The notes under the pieces are model-generated. The model was not told where the DNA came from. It worked only from the letters and a program-made list of their open reading frames with translations, and searched no databases. Positions 1 to 7,503 of a stretch of 21,220 nucleotides of DNA are shown in pieces. The stretch comes from an uncultured Pseudomonadota bacterium. GTDB lineage: Bacteria; SAR324; NAC60-12. The DNA lies in contig CAJXDX010000007.1 in assembly GCA_913052275.1 (NCBI GenBank), positions 1-21,220 of the forward strand. Direction: 5' to 3'. Within the stretch, counting starts at the first letter, position 1; each line of letters begins with the position of its first letter. The position numbers and the translations under genes are program-made.

Positions 1-1218
1 TCTATGTGGCTTTTGCTTCGCCGCAAATCACGGAATGAAAAAGATCTTGAACAACCATCTCGTAAAATCAAAAAGACGCGTCTTGAACAACTAAAGAAAG
101 AGCGTGACAAAGAACTTGATTTGAGGATTAAAGAAGAGAAAAAGCTTCAGGAAAGTAAACAGGCCGCTCAGCTTGAAAAAGCCCAACAACGTGAGAAAGT
201 TATACAAGATCAAATTGCATCTTTGGAAGAACAAAATCAAAGTATTCAGGTCTTACAGCGAGATTTAACTGATGCACAAAAACCCCCAGAAAAGCTTGAG
301 CAATCAGATTCTTTCCTTGATCGCCTTCGCGCAGGGGTAGATAAGACTAGAAGACAAATACTAAACAATCTGTCCGATGCTGTTTTAGGTAAAAAAGAAA
401 TTAATGATGAAGTACTGGATGATTTGGAAGAAGTCCTGATCAGTTCTGACATCGGGCCAGAAACCACACAACGTATTCTCGAGGCAATCACTAAAAAAGT
501 GGAACGTGAAGAATTAAATAATCCCCAAGCACTGCAGTCAGAAATTGAGCAGGAAATTCAGCGCATAATGAGTAAAAAATATCAAGTCCCGGGGACTTCT
601 GATCGTAAGCCGTTAATTTTGCTTTTTGTTGGTGTTAACGGAGTTGGAAAAACAACAAGCATTGGAAAAATTGCAGCACAATATCGCCAGCAAGGTAAAA
701 AAGTATTGATGGGTGCTGGGGACACTTTTCGCGCGGCAGCAATTGAACAGTTGGCCGAATGGAGCAAGCGTGCTGATTGTGATATTGTCCAGAAGAACGC
801 AGGAACTGACCCGTCTGCAGTGATATACGAATCTGTGCAAAAAGGAATAGACGGTGATTATGATGTAGTAATTTGCGATACTGCAGGACGTTTACATACA
901 AAAAAGAATTTAATGGAAGAATTAAAAAAAATGGTGAGGGTTATTCGGAAATTGATTCCGGACGCACCGCATGAAGTATTGTTGGTACTGGATGCCACTA
1001 CCGGTCAAAATGCTATATTCCAGACACGAGAGTTTTTGCAAGCAGCAGAATTAACAGGGTTAATAATCACTAAATTAGACGGAACATCAAAGGGAGGAGT
1101 GGTTATCGGGATTGTCAACGAATTTGACATACCAGTACGATACATAGGCTTGGGTGAGCAAGTAGACGACCTGCGTCCATTTGATGCGCAGCAATTCACG
1201 AAATCAATTTTTTCATAG
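1..1218 (+). CDS. ftsY: Signal recognition particle receptor FtsY (5' end probably outside window)
   Basis: FtsY is the SRP receptor GTPase; it docks SRP-ribosome complexes at the inner membrane for co-translational insertion. Numbering from the ATG at base 4: a Lys/Glu/Gln-rich charged segment, probably coiled coil, spans about residues 10-105. The N domain follows (about 105-195). The G domain has the P-loop GVNGVGKTT (210-218), DTAGR (292-296), TKLD (356-359) and GTSKGG (360-365). The C-terminus, with VRYIGLGEQVDDLRPF, is typical of FtsY rather than Ffh. The frame is open to the window edge, and the first residues (MWLLLRRKS) look like the end of a membrane helix followed by a positive stop-transfer stretch, so the real start is probably upstream. 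No ribosome binding site can be judged. The gene converges on the LptF/LptG gene across a 41-bp gap with no clear terminator hairpin. Confidence 0.95.
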   Translation, partial: SMWLLLRRKSRNEKDLEQPSRKIKKTRLEQLKKERDKELDLRIKEEKKLQESKQAAQLEKAQQREKVIQDQIASLEEQNQSIQVLQRDLTDAQKPPEKLEQSDSFLDRLRAGVDKTRRQILNNLSDAVLGKKEINDEVLDDLEEVLISSDIGPETTQRILEAITKKVEREELNNPQALQSEIEQEIQRIMSKKYQVPGTSDRKPLILLFVGVNGVGKTTSIGKIAAQYRQQGKKVLMGAGDTFRAAAIEQLAEWSKRADCDIVQKNAGTDPSAVIYESVQKGIDGDYDVVICDTAGRLHTKKNLMEELKKMVRVIRKLIPDAPHEVLLVLDATTGQNAIFQTREFLQAAELTGLIITKLDGTSKGGVVIGIVNEFDIPVRYIGLGEQVDDLRPFDAQQFTKSIFS

Positions 1219-1259
1219 TAATTTGATTTTGCCTGTTTTTTCCGATACTAAGCACTTTA

Positions 1260-2303
1260 TTACACCCGGTTATATGATATAAGACAGAGTGCCAGTGCAA
1301 GGAAAATCAGATTTCCGCTCCAAGCTGCAAAAAATGGAGTTATCAGTCCCGCACCCCCAACTGCCAAAGAGATCTGATTGAGCATCCAAAACAATATTCC
1401 CAACAGGCAGCTTATTGCAAGTGATTCTGCTGCCATTCCACGTCTGTTATATGATGCAGACAGCCCCAAACCAATCAAAACCATGATAAATATTTGAAAT
1501 GGATAAGCAGTTTTCTGTAATAATTCAACACGATGCTGTGTCACATCCTGACCCTCGCTTTGAAGTTTGAGAGTATCCTCATACAGATCAAAGATAGGTT
1601 TGTGATGAGGTGAAGCTGGTATTTCAAATGGTACAGTAGGTAATTTCTCTTTTTCAATTTGCCATTGATCCAAATACTTCAGTTGTATGTTCTCATCCTG
1701 GAAAAAGTGCTTCTGAACATTTTGAAAAACCCATGATTTTTCCTGTTGTTTGCCACTTTCAATTTCTGTCTTTTCCACAAGTTGAAAAGGATTCTTCTGC
1801 CAGTGAAATGACGTAATAGAACTTAAACGCCCCTCCTGTCGACGATCTCCAAAATAAAATATACTTTGCTCCTCACCTACTTTCCACAGGGGCATTAAGC
1901 GCGCAGTATTATCAGGTTTCACCCAAGTTTGATGCATCCATGTATATACATAATTCTGACTTAAATATGCAAAAACAGCAATCAATGCCGAAACAGCTAA
2001 TACAGGGAAAGCCAGTCTCCAGCCGCCAATACCTGAACTGCGCATAGCCGTTAATTCGGCGTTCTTGTTAAATGTACTGAATGTGGAAACCGTGGCCAAT
2101 AACACAGTTATTGGTATAATCAATTCAAGTAATAAAGGGAACAACAATGCTGTTTCCTTAAGAAATTCCACAAAACTTAACCAGTCAGAAAAAACTCCGC
2201 TAAGGTTGCCAAAAAAATTCCCAATCATTGTCATCAATACAAAAGCACTGAGAAACAACAGAAAATAGCGAATGAATTCTGAGGCAATGTATTTTGAAAT
2301 CAT
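1260..2303 (-). CDS. LptF/LptG-family LPS export permease (YjgP/YjgQ)
   Basis: This is an inner-membrane subunit of the LptB2FG transporter, which extracts lipopolysaccharide from the inner membrane and passes it to LptC/LptA. The 347-residue length fits the family. Three hydrophobic segments lie in the N-terminal third (about 12-34, 52-75 and 97-117), followed by a soluble periplasmic jellyroll-like region (about 120-260) and three more hydrophobic segments (about 267-345). The stretch containing IIPITVLLATVSTF, then NAELTAMRSSGIGGWRL, is the family signature at the end of TM2 and the coupling region. I cannot decide between LptF and LptG from sequence alone, and the partner gene is not adjacent. 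The ATG start has no strong Shine-Dalgarno sequence. The gene diverges from the acidic receiver-like gene across 220 bp. Confidence 0.85.
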   Translation of the reverse strand: MISKYIASEFIRYFLLFLSAFVLMTMIGNFFGNLSGVFSDWLSFVEFLKETALLFPLLLELIIPITVLLATVSTFSTFNKNAELTAMRSSGIGGWRLAFPVLAVSALIAVFAYLSQNYVYTWMHQTWVKPDNTARLMPLWKVGEEQSIFYFGDRRQEGRLSSITSFHWQKNPFQLVEKTEIESGKQQEKSWVFQNVQKHFFQDENIQLKYLDQWQIEKEKLPTVPFEIPASPHHKPIFDLYEDTLKLQSEGQDVTQHRVELLQKTAYPFQIFIMVLIGLGLSASYNRRGMAAESLAISCLLGILFWMLNQISLAVGGAGLITPFFAAWSGNLIFLALALCLISYNRV

Positions 2304-2453
2304 TTTGTAAGACTGAATTTTTAATCAATCATGGATAAAATTCTCCATATGAAAAATTCTAAGATAAGGTTTCTTCAAATAAGGTGCAAAGTAATTAAAC
2401 AGGAGCAGATTTTATTTGCGCAGAAATAAGGGCATTATTTTGCATGTGAGCCC

Positions 2454-2481
2454 TTGATTAATATCATACAGAGATTATATT
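2454..2481 (+). promoter_or_regulatory. Putative sigma-70 promoter for the acidic receiver-like gene
   Basis: A -35-like TTGATT (2454-2459) is followed by a 16-bp spacer and a -10-like TATATT (2476-2481). Transcription would begin near 2488, giving a leader of about 35 nt before the ATG at 2524. This is a match by eye in an AT-rich region, so chance is possible. Confidence 0.35.
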
Positions 2482-2523
2482 TCTTAATATGATGTAATAG
2501 GATGGAAAGCCTTAGAGAAGTCA

Positions 2524-4446
2524 ATGAACGAATTAATTCTTGTACTTGAGGAAAATCCCGAAATCCAGGCAGTAATTTCTGCATCGCTGAAGGACAGTCC
2601 GGTTTTTATCAATCAGGAGTTAGACCCGGATTATTTTCTCCAACAGGTGCAGAATCTGAATCCTGATTTAATTTTTCTCAGTAATTCAGACAGTGAGAGC
2701 AATTACAGGACATGCCGCAAGATTCGTGAAGATCCAGCAATTAAAAATATCCCCGTAATTTTATTAGTAAATGCCAAAGACGAAATTAACGAAGATGCAT
2801 TGAGAGAACTAAAAATTAACGGGATGCTTCGTAAGCCTTTTGAAGCATCAATGTTAAAAGAGCAGATAAGTCAATACATCTCTTTAGATGAGAATTTCGG
2901 AGCTGAACCAGACAAGGAAAATGATAACTTTGCTTTTGATATGAGCAGTATTGACAGCGATTTGAAAGATATCAAACAACAAAATCAGGATCAGTCACAT
3001 CCGGCTAGTAAAGGGGCTGATGCAATTCATGATTCAGTGCAAAAATCTCAAGATTCATCTTCTGCCGTATCTGCAGGCAGTAAAATGGATTCATTGGTTC
3101 TAGAAGACATTTTGATTGATAAGGAAAGCAGGGGAAAAATAAGCTCTAAGGAAGATATGCTACCAGACGAATCAGAAAAAACTCCTGATGATCCTGAATT
3201 GGCAATGGACGACGAATACAATTTTGATCTTAAATCTGAAGAAAAAATTGAAGATGATTCATACAAAGAAAAACCAGAAACTCACTCAACTGAAACTGAT
3301 CTAGTTCCAGGAGGACTAGAAAAACTCAAATTGTCCGGACTGGAGGATAAATATGCTGAAAGCCGACTTTTTAATAAAAATGAAGAAACAGAGCAAAAAT
3401 TACGCAGTGGTCTTACAGATATTGACCTTGAGAAAAATGATTTTGAAGATCCAAGTGTTATCTGGTCACATCCTCCTGATTTAGAGCAAACACCAAGAGA
3501 AGGCTTGACAGATATCAGTTTGAAACAAACTGATTTTCATCCTTCATTCCCAAAGCATCTTGCCTCATTAGAGGGAACTTCGGGAACTATAAGACAGGAA
3601 GATGAAGCCGGACTTGAGCAAATGTCAGAAATGGATGATAGTCTGCTGAAGACTGGGAAAGAAGAATCCAGTCATGTAAATGGGTATGCATTAGACAGTA
3701 TACTTTTGACTGATTCAGAAGAAAAAGACGCAGAAGAGGATGATAATATTGTAGATGCAGAGCAATTTGTTATGGATTCTTCCTTAGATGAATTTGATGA
3801 GGGTTTTATCGATAATCGGGATGATGATGAAATAAGTTCTATGGTCAGAGAAAGTATTGACGATCAAGAAATCATCAGCTCAGAAACAGCGCTTGAAGAA
3901 CTTGAAGACCTGAGTTTGCAAATGGAATCTCTTGAGTCAGAAGAAGATGAATTAGAAGCTGAAGAAAAGGAGTTTGAAACAGATCTGGATAAAGCAAGAA
4001 TTCTAAACGAAGGAATAACTGCAGATTATCAGGAAGATGAACTTACAGAATTTATGGTTGATGAACTGGGAGATCTGCTTGAACTGGATGAAGATGAGGA
4101 AAGCGATGAGATGGAACAGGATTACTTGCCGGCATCAGAAATTACCTATGCCCTTGAAGAAGACGTATTTGTCAGCTGGGATGAGGCTGAAGAGGCTTTC
4201 ATGGGGTTTGATAAAGATTCAGTAATGACTGAAGATGCAGATTGGACTGATACAGAGACAGGAACTGAAAAAAGTTTAGGTAAAGATTATTTTTCTGATA
4301 AAGAGGGTAGATACAGTTTTAATGAAGATGAATTGAAAGATATTGTGACCAGCTCTGTTCAGAACGCATTAGAAAAATCTATTGCTTCATCTTTGGTTGA
4401 ATTGGCAGTTTCAGAAATAAAAAATAATGTTTCAGGAAGAGTTTAA
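2524..4446 (+). CDS. Large acidic protein with degenerate response-regulator receiver domain
   Basis: Residues 1-125 have the receiver pattern: a beta-1 acidic pair (E9, E10), a beta-3 strand PDLIFLS, and the conserved Lys-Pro after beta-5 (K104, P105). At the position of the phospho-acceptor Asp there is Ser53, and the beta-4 Thr/Ser appears replaced (V82), so canonical phosphorylation is unlikely. About residues 130-600 are a long, Asp/Glu/Ser-rich, probably disordered linker with short repeats, including GLTDIDLEKNDF (296-307) and GLTDISLKQTDF (327-338). The C-terminus (about 603-637) is an amphipathic helix with alternating Ser/Ala and hydrophobic residues (DIVTSSVQNALEKS and onward). No enzymatic domain is visible. 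I infer a signalling adaptor or scaffold whose two folded ends are tethered by an acidic linker; I recognise no named family beyond the receiver fold. A weak purine-rich ribosome binding site (AGAGAAG) precedes the ATG. Its stop overlaps the psuG stop on the other strand. Confidence 0.8.
   Translation: MNELILVLEENPEIQAVISASLKDSPVFINQELDPDYFLQQVQNLNPDLIFLSNSDSESNYRTCRKIREDPAIKNIPVILLVNAKDEINEDALRELKINGMLRKPFEASMLKEQISQYISLDENFGAEPDKENDNFAFDMSSIDSDLKDIKQQNQDQSHPASKGADAIHDSVQKSQDSSSAVSAGSKMDSLVLEDILIDKESRGKISSKEDMLPDESEKTPDDPELAMDDEYNFDLKSEEKIEDDSYKEKPETHSTETDLVPGGLEKLKLSGLEDKYAESRLFNKNEETEQKLRSGLTDIDLEKNDFEDPSVIWSHPPDLEQTPREGLTDISLKQTDFHPSFPKHLASLEGTSGTIRQEDEAGLEQMSEMDDSLLKTGKEESSHVNGYALDSILLTDSEEKDAEEDDNIVDAEQFVMDSSLDEFDEGFIDNRDDDEISSMVRESIDDQEIISSETALEELEDLSLQMESLESEEDELEAEEKEFETDLDKARILNEGITADYQEDELTEFMVDELGDLLELDEDEESDEMEQDYLPASEITYALEEDVFVSWDEAEEAFMGFDKDSVMTEDADWTDTETGTEKSLGKDYFSDKEGRYSFNEDELKDIVTSSVQNALEKSIASSLVELAVSEIKNNVSGRV
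3409..3537 (+). repeat. Two-copy GLTDI-x-L peptide repeat within the acidic protein
   Basis: Bases 3409-3444 encode GLTDIDLEKNDF and 3502-3537 encode GLTDISLKQTDF, 31 codons apart. The DNA copies have diverged (ggtcttacagatattgac against ggcttgacagatatcagt), so the likeness is kept at protein level and is not a recent duplication. Both lie in the otherwise unconserved-looking acidic linker, which suggests a short binding motif. Confidence 0.5.
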
Positions 4447-5363
4447 AACTCATGTCCATAAGCTGATGCTATCCTTGCCCCAAGAAGTGCATTATTAAAT
4501 ACCAGTGCAATATTGGTTTTTAGACTTTCTCCATCAGTCAGCTGACTGATTCGTTCCAGCAAAAACGGAGTCACTGCTTTTCCATCAATACCCTTTTCTG
4601 ATGCCTCTTTAAGTGACTTGGCAATAGCCTCTTCAATGACTACTTCATCCATTGCATCTTCCGGAAGCACAGGATTCGCAATTACCAGACCTCCGTCTAA
4701 CCCAAGCTCCCATTTAACTTTCATGCAGCGTGCAATTTCTTCAGCAGTATTGATGCGCGATTGAACAGAATACCCACTGGTTGTTGTATAGAAAGCAGGA
4801 AATTCATCGGTACGATAACCAATGACAGGTACTCCCTGGGTTTCCAAATATTCTAGAGTACGTGGTATATCAAGAATGGATTTTATGCCTGCACATACAA
4901 CCGCTACATTGGTGCGAGATAACTCCATCAAATCACCAGATATATCCATGGTCTTTTCACTCCCTCGATGAACTCCTCCGATACCGCCTGTAACAAATAC
5001 GGAAATTCCAGCCATTCTGGAACATATCATGGTGGCAGCAACGGTGGTTCCACCGTCCTGCTTTTGTGAAAGAGCCAGCGGCAAATCCCTGCTGCTGACT
5101 TTCACAGTTTTTGTTCCTTGAGCAAACTGCTCAAGTTCCAGATTACTCAAACCTATTTTGATGCGCCCTTCAATAACTGCAATTGTGGCAGGTAAAGCAC
5201 CTTCTTTACGGATAATACTTTCAACCTCCAGAGCAGTTTCCAGGTTTTGCGGGAATGGCATCCCGTGGGAAATGATAGTGGACTCAAGAGCTACAACAGG
5301 CCCCTTTTCCTTAATTGAATCCTGAATTTCCTCAGAAATATCCATCCATTTACCAAGTTCCAT
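4443..5363 (-). CDS. psuG: Pseudouridine-5'-phosphate glycosidase PsuG
   Basis: PsuG cleaves (or reversibly forms) pseudouridine 5'-phosphate to uracil and ribose 5-phosphate, salvaging pseudouridine from RNA turnover. The 306-residue length is normal. Family hallmarks are LESTIISHGMPFPQN (E27 matches the catalytic Glu region), VFVTGGIGGVHRG (123-134), DISGDL (140-145), VCAGIKSILDI (K161 matches the Lys that forms the covalent ribose adduct) and GYRTDEFPAFY. The usual companion, the pseudouridine kinase PsuK, and a nucleoside transporter are not adjacent. The ATG at 5363 is chosen; an in-frame Met at residue 7 is possible. Neither has a good Shine-Dalgarno sequence. Convergent with the acidic receiver-like gene: both stop codons sit in one TTTAAA palindrome, a 4-bp overlap. 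Divergent from the phnW-like gene. Confidence 0.93.
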   Translation of the reverse strand: MELGKWMDISEEIQDSIKEKGPVVALESTIISHGMPFPQNLETALEVESIIRKEGALPATIAVIEGRIKIGLSNLELEQFAQGTKTVKVSSRDLPLALSQKQDGGTTVAATMICSRMAGISVFVTGGIGGVHRGSEKTMDISGDLMELSRTNVAVVCAGIKSILDIPRTLEYLETQGVPVIGYRTDEFPAFYTTTSGYSVQSRINTAEEIARCMKVKWELGLDGGLVIANPVLPEDAMDEVVIEEAIAKSLKEASEKGIDGKAVTPFLLERISQLTDGESLKTNIALVFNNALLGARIASAYGHEF

Positions 5364-5419
5364 TTTTTACCATATAAGTTTGGAAATTAATGCTAACAGT
5401 GTTTAGTAATTTGCTCCCG

Positions 5420-5448
5420 AAAGTATCTGAAACAGGAAAAACTGTCAA
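5420..5448 (-). promoter_or_regulatory. Putative psuG promoter with overlapping inverted repeats
   Basis: On the minus strand a consensus -35 TTGACA (5448-5443) is followed by a 17-bp spacer and a weaker -10 TACTTT (5425-5420). Transcription would begin near 5412, about 50 nt before the psuG ATG. The -35 is embedded in the small palindrome CTGT-CAA-ACAG (5442-5452), which shares its CTGT with a second pair, ACAG (5432-5435) - N6 - CTGT (5442-5445). That arrangement could serve as an operator. Confidence 0.45.
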
Positions 5449-5558
5449 ACAGCATTCACAAATAAAATTTTATCAAAAATGGCTCACCCCAATTCTGTAA
5501 ATGAGTAACTTTTCTAATTGTAAATAGATTTAGCAGTTACAAGATCGCTGGTTTTTTC

Positions 5559-5587
5559 TTTACAGATAAAGTGAATCTTGATAAAAA
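5559..5587 (+). promoter_or_regulatory. Putative promoter for the phnW-like/amidotransferase unit
   Basis: A -35-like TTTACA (5559-5564) precedes a weak -10-like TAAAAA (5582-5587) at a 17-bp spacing. Transcription would begin near 5594, giving a leader of about 48 nt to the preferred ATG at 5642. The -10 matches consensus at only four of six positions. Confidence 0.3.
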
Positions 5588-5641
5588 TAACCCTTTCTTT
5601 AAAAAATGAAATATTTTCAACTCATTCAAGGCCATTCAACA

Positions 5642-6742
5642 ATGAAAAGAAATATTCTTTTAAACCCGGGCCCTGCCACAACCACAGATACTGTTAAACA
5701 GGCACTAATGGTTCCGGACATTTGTCCTAGAGAAGAGGAATTTGGTGAACTGACACAATCAGTGCTGAAAAAGATAGTGGATGTAGTCAATGGTCAGTCA
5801 ACTCATTCCACAGTTATTTTTGCAGGTTCCGGAACAGCAGGTGTAGAAGCCTCACTTTGTTCAGTTGTCCCTAAGGATGGTAAAATCTTAATTCTAGACA
5901 ATGGGGCTTATGGCAAGCGTGCCGAAACAATTATACAGGCTTATGGAATTTCACACAGGACTTTCCGGATTGAATGGGGTGACTTTCCAGACATCAGTCA
6001 AATTGAAACTGTTATAAAGGAAGAACCCAAACTGACTCATTTCTTTTTTGTACATCATGAAACCACCACCGGAATGCTCAATCCTTTAGCTGAAATGTTG
6101 GAGCTCTGTGAGAAGTATGAGCTGGATTCAATTGTTGACGCAATGTCATCATATGCTGGATTGCCCATTGACCTACAAAAACAGCCGATTGACTATTTAA
6201 TCTCCTCCTCAAACAAGTGTATTCAAGGCATGGCCGGGGTTAGTTTTGTGATTGCCAACAAAGAAAGACTAAAAGCGACCTCCAATGTTCCACCAAGGAA
6301 TCTATACCTGAACCTTTGGGGTAATCATAGTTATATTGAACAAACAGGACAGTTCCAGTTCACTCCTCCAGTTCAAATTGTTTACGCTCTAAACCAAGCT
6401 TTGGTTGAGTTTTTTAAGGAAACACAATCCGGGCGAACTGCACGATACGTAAAATCTTATGAGACTTTACTGGAAGGGATTGAGCAGACAGGATTGGAGA
6501 TGCTGTTGCCTGAATCACAGCATTCCAAGCTGCTGACAGCGATTGTTGAACCACAATCCCCTGAATATAATTTTAAGGAGATGCACGATCATTTTTATGA
6601 AAATGATGTGACAATCTATCCCGGGAAAGGCGCCAAGAAAGACACTTTTCGTATAGCAAATATAGGTGCAATTGATTACCGGGATATGAAGGTTTTTAAT
6701 GAACTCATGCTTCAATATTTTCAGGAAAAGAAAATTATTTAG
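5642..6742 (+). CDS. phnW: PhnW-like 2-aminoethylphosphonate--pyruvate aminotransferase
   Basis: This is a class V, PLP-dependent aminotransferase. PhnW interconverts 2-aminoethylphosphonate plus pyruvate with phosphonoacetaldehyde plus alanine, either to degrade 2-AEP or to make it. Evidence: the N-terminal LLNPGPATTTDTVKQAL signature, a GSGTAGVEA cofactor-binding region, HHETTTGMLNP, IVDAMSSYAGLPIDL (Asp that contacts the PLP pyridine nitrogen), and SSSNKCIQGMAGVSFV with the Schiff-base Lys at residue 192 of this reading. The start at 5642 gives 366 residues, the usual PhnW length, and has AAGG upstream. An in-frame ATG at 5606 would add 12 residues (MKYFQLIQGHST) but has no ribosome binding site. 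No PhnX, PhnA/PhnY, PepM or Ppd gene is nearby, so flow direction and even substrate are open; related aminotransferases use other small amino acids. Confidence 0.85.
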   Translation: MKRNILLNPGPATTTDTVKQALMVPDICPREEEFGELTQSVLKKIVDVVNGQSTHSTVIFAGSGTAGVEASLCSVVPKDGKILILDNGAYGKRAETIIQAYGISHRTFRIEWGDFPDISQIETVIKEEPKLTHFFFVHHETTTGMLNPLAEMLELCEKYELDSIVDAMSSYAGLPIDLQKQPIDYLISSSNKCIQGMAGVSFVIANKERLKATSNVPPRNLYLNLWGNHSYIEQTGQFQFTPPVQIVYALNQALVEFFKETQSGRTARYVKSYETLLEGIEQTGLEMLLPESQHSKLLTAIVEPQSPEYNFKEMHDHFYENDVTIYPGKGAKKDTFRIANIGAIDYRDMKVFNELMLQYFQEKKII

Positions 6743-6768
6743 CTTAACAGAATCTATAAATATTGCTG

Positions 6769-7494
6769 ATGAAAATAGGCATCCTTAAATGTGATTCAAC
6801 AATGGAACATTTCCGCAAGGAGCATGGAGATTATCCGGACATGTTCATTTCACTCTTTCAAAGTGTTGAACCTATTCTGGAATTTGAAACCTATGATGTG
6901 ATTTTGGGGGAGTATCCAAAAAACCTGCAGGAAAACGATGTGTACTTAATTTCCGGCAGCCGTTACGGTGTAAACGATGGAGATAAGTGGATTGATGATT
7001 TGGAAAAATTTGTTTTGGAACTTCAACATCGGAAACACCCCTTGATAGGCATTTGTTTTGGACACCAAATGATTGCCAAGGCCCTTGGTGGAAAAACTGA
7101 ATTGGCCTCTCAAGGATGGGGAGTAGGAGTACAAAACTATCAAAAAATTTTGACTGAGCCTTGGATGGAGCCTGATTTAGAGCAATTTTCTATCTTGTCC
7201 TTTCATAAGGATCAAGTTACACAACTTCCGGAAGGTGCTGTATTGATTGCAGAAAGTGATTTCTGTCCTTATTCTGCCTATTATATCGGTGAATGGTTAA
7301 TTTCATTCCAGGGACATCCTGAACTAACAAAAGATTATGTCAGAGCCTTGTTGCATCAGAGGGAAAATATTTTAGGTCAGGAAGTTCTTGAAAGTGGCAT
7401 TAAATCCCTTGAACAGCAAATTCAACCACAGATAATAGCAAAATGGATACTCAATTTTTTACATAATGGAGTTGTTACAAAACAGGGGAATTGA
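6769..7494 (+). CDS. Class I glutamine amidotransferase-like protein
   Basis: This is a stand-alone GATase1-fold protein, 241 residues. The triad is complete: nucleophile C96 in IGICFGHQMIAKALGG, and H183 with E185 in FQGHPELT. The oxyanion-strand motif VYLISGSRYGVND precedes it. Family members release ammonia from glutamine for a partner synthase or act on gamma-glutamyl amides; the acceptor here cannot be told. The start is taken at the ATG at 6769; a TTG two codons upstream (6763) is possible, and neither has a Shine-Dalgarno sequence. It lies 26 bp after the phnW-like gene, so co-transcription is likely, suggesting an aminotransferase-amidotransferase functional pair. It meets the glycosyltransferase gene tail to tail across 9 bp, where the only terminator-like element is a run of seven Ts (7499-7505). 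Confidence 0.85.
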   Translation: MKIGILKCDSTMEHFRKEHGDYPDMFISLFQSVEPILEFETYDVILGEYPKNLQENDVYLISGSRYGVNDGDKWIDDLEKFVLELQHRKHPLIGICFGHQMIAKALGGKTELASQGWGVGVQNYQKILTEPWMEPDLEQFSILSFHKDQVTQLPEGAVLIAESDFCPYSAYYIGEWLISFQGHPELTKDYVRALLHQRENILGQEVLESGIKSLEQQIQPQIIAKWILNFLHNGVVTKQGN

Positions 7495-7503
7495 CCACTT
7501 TTT

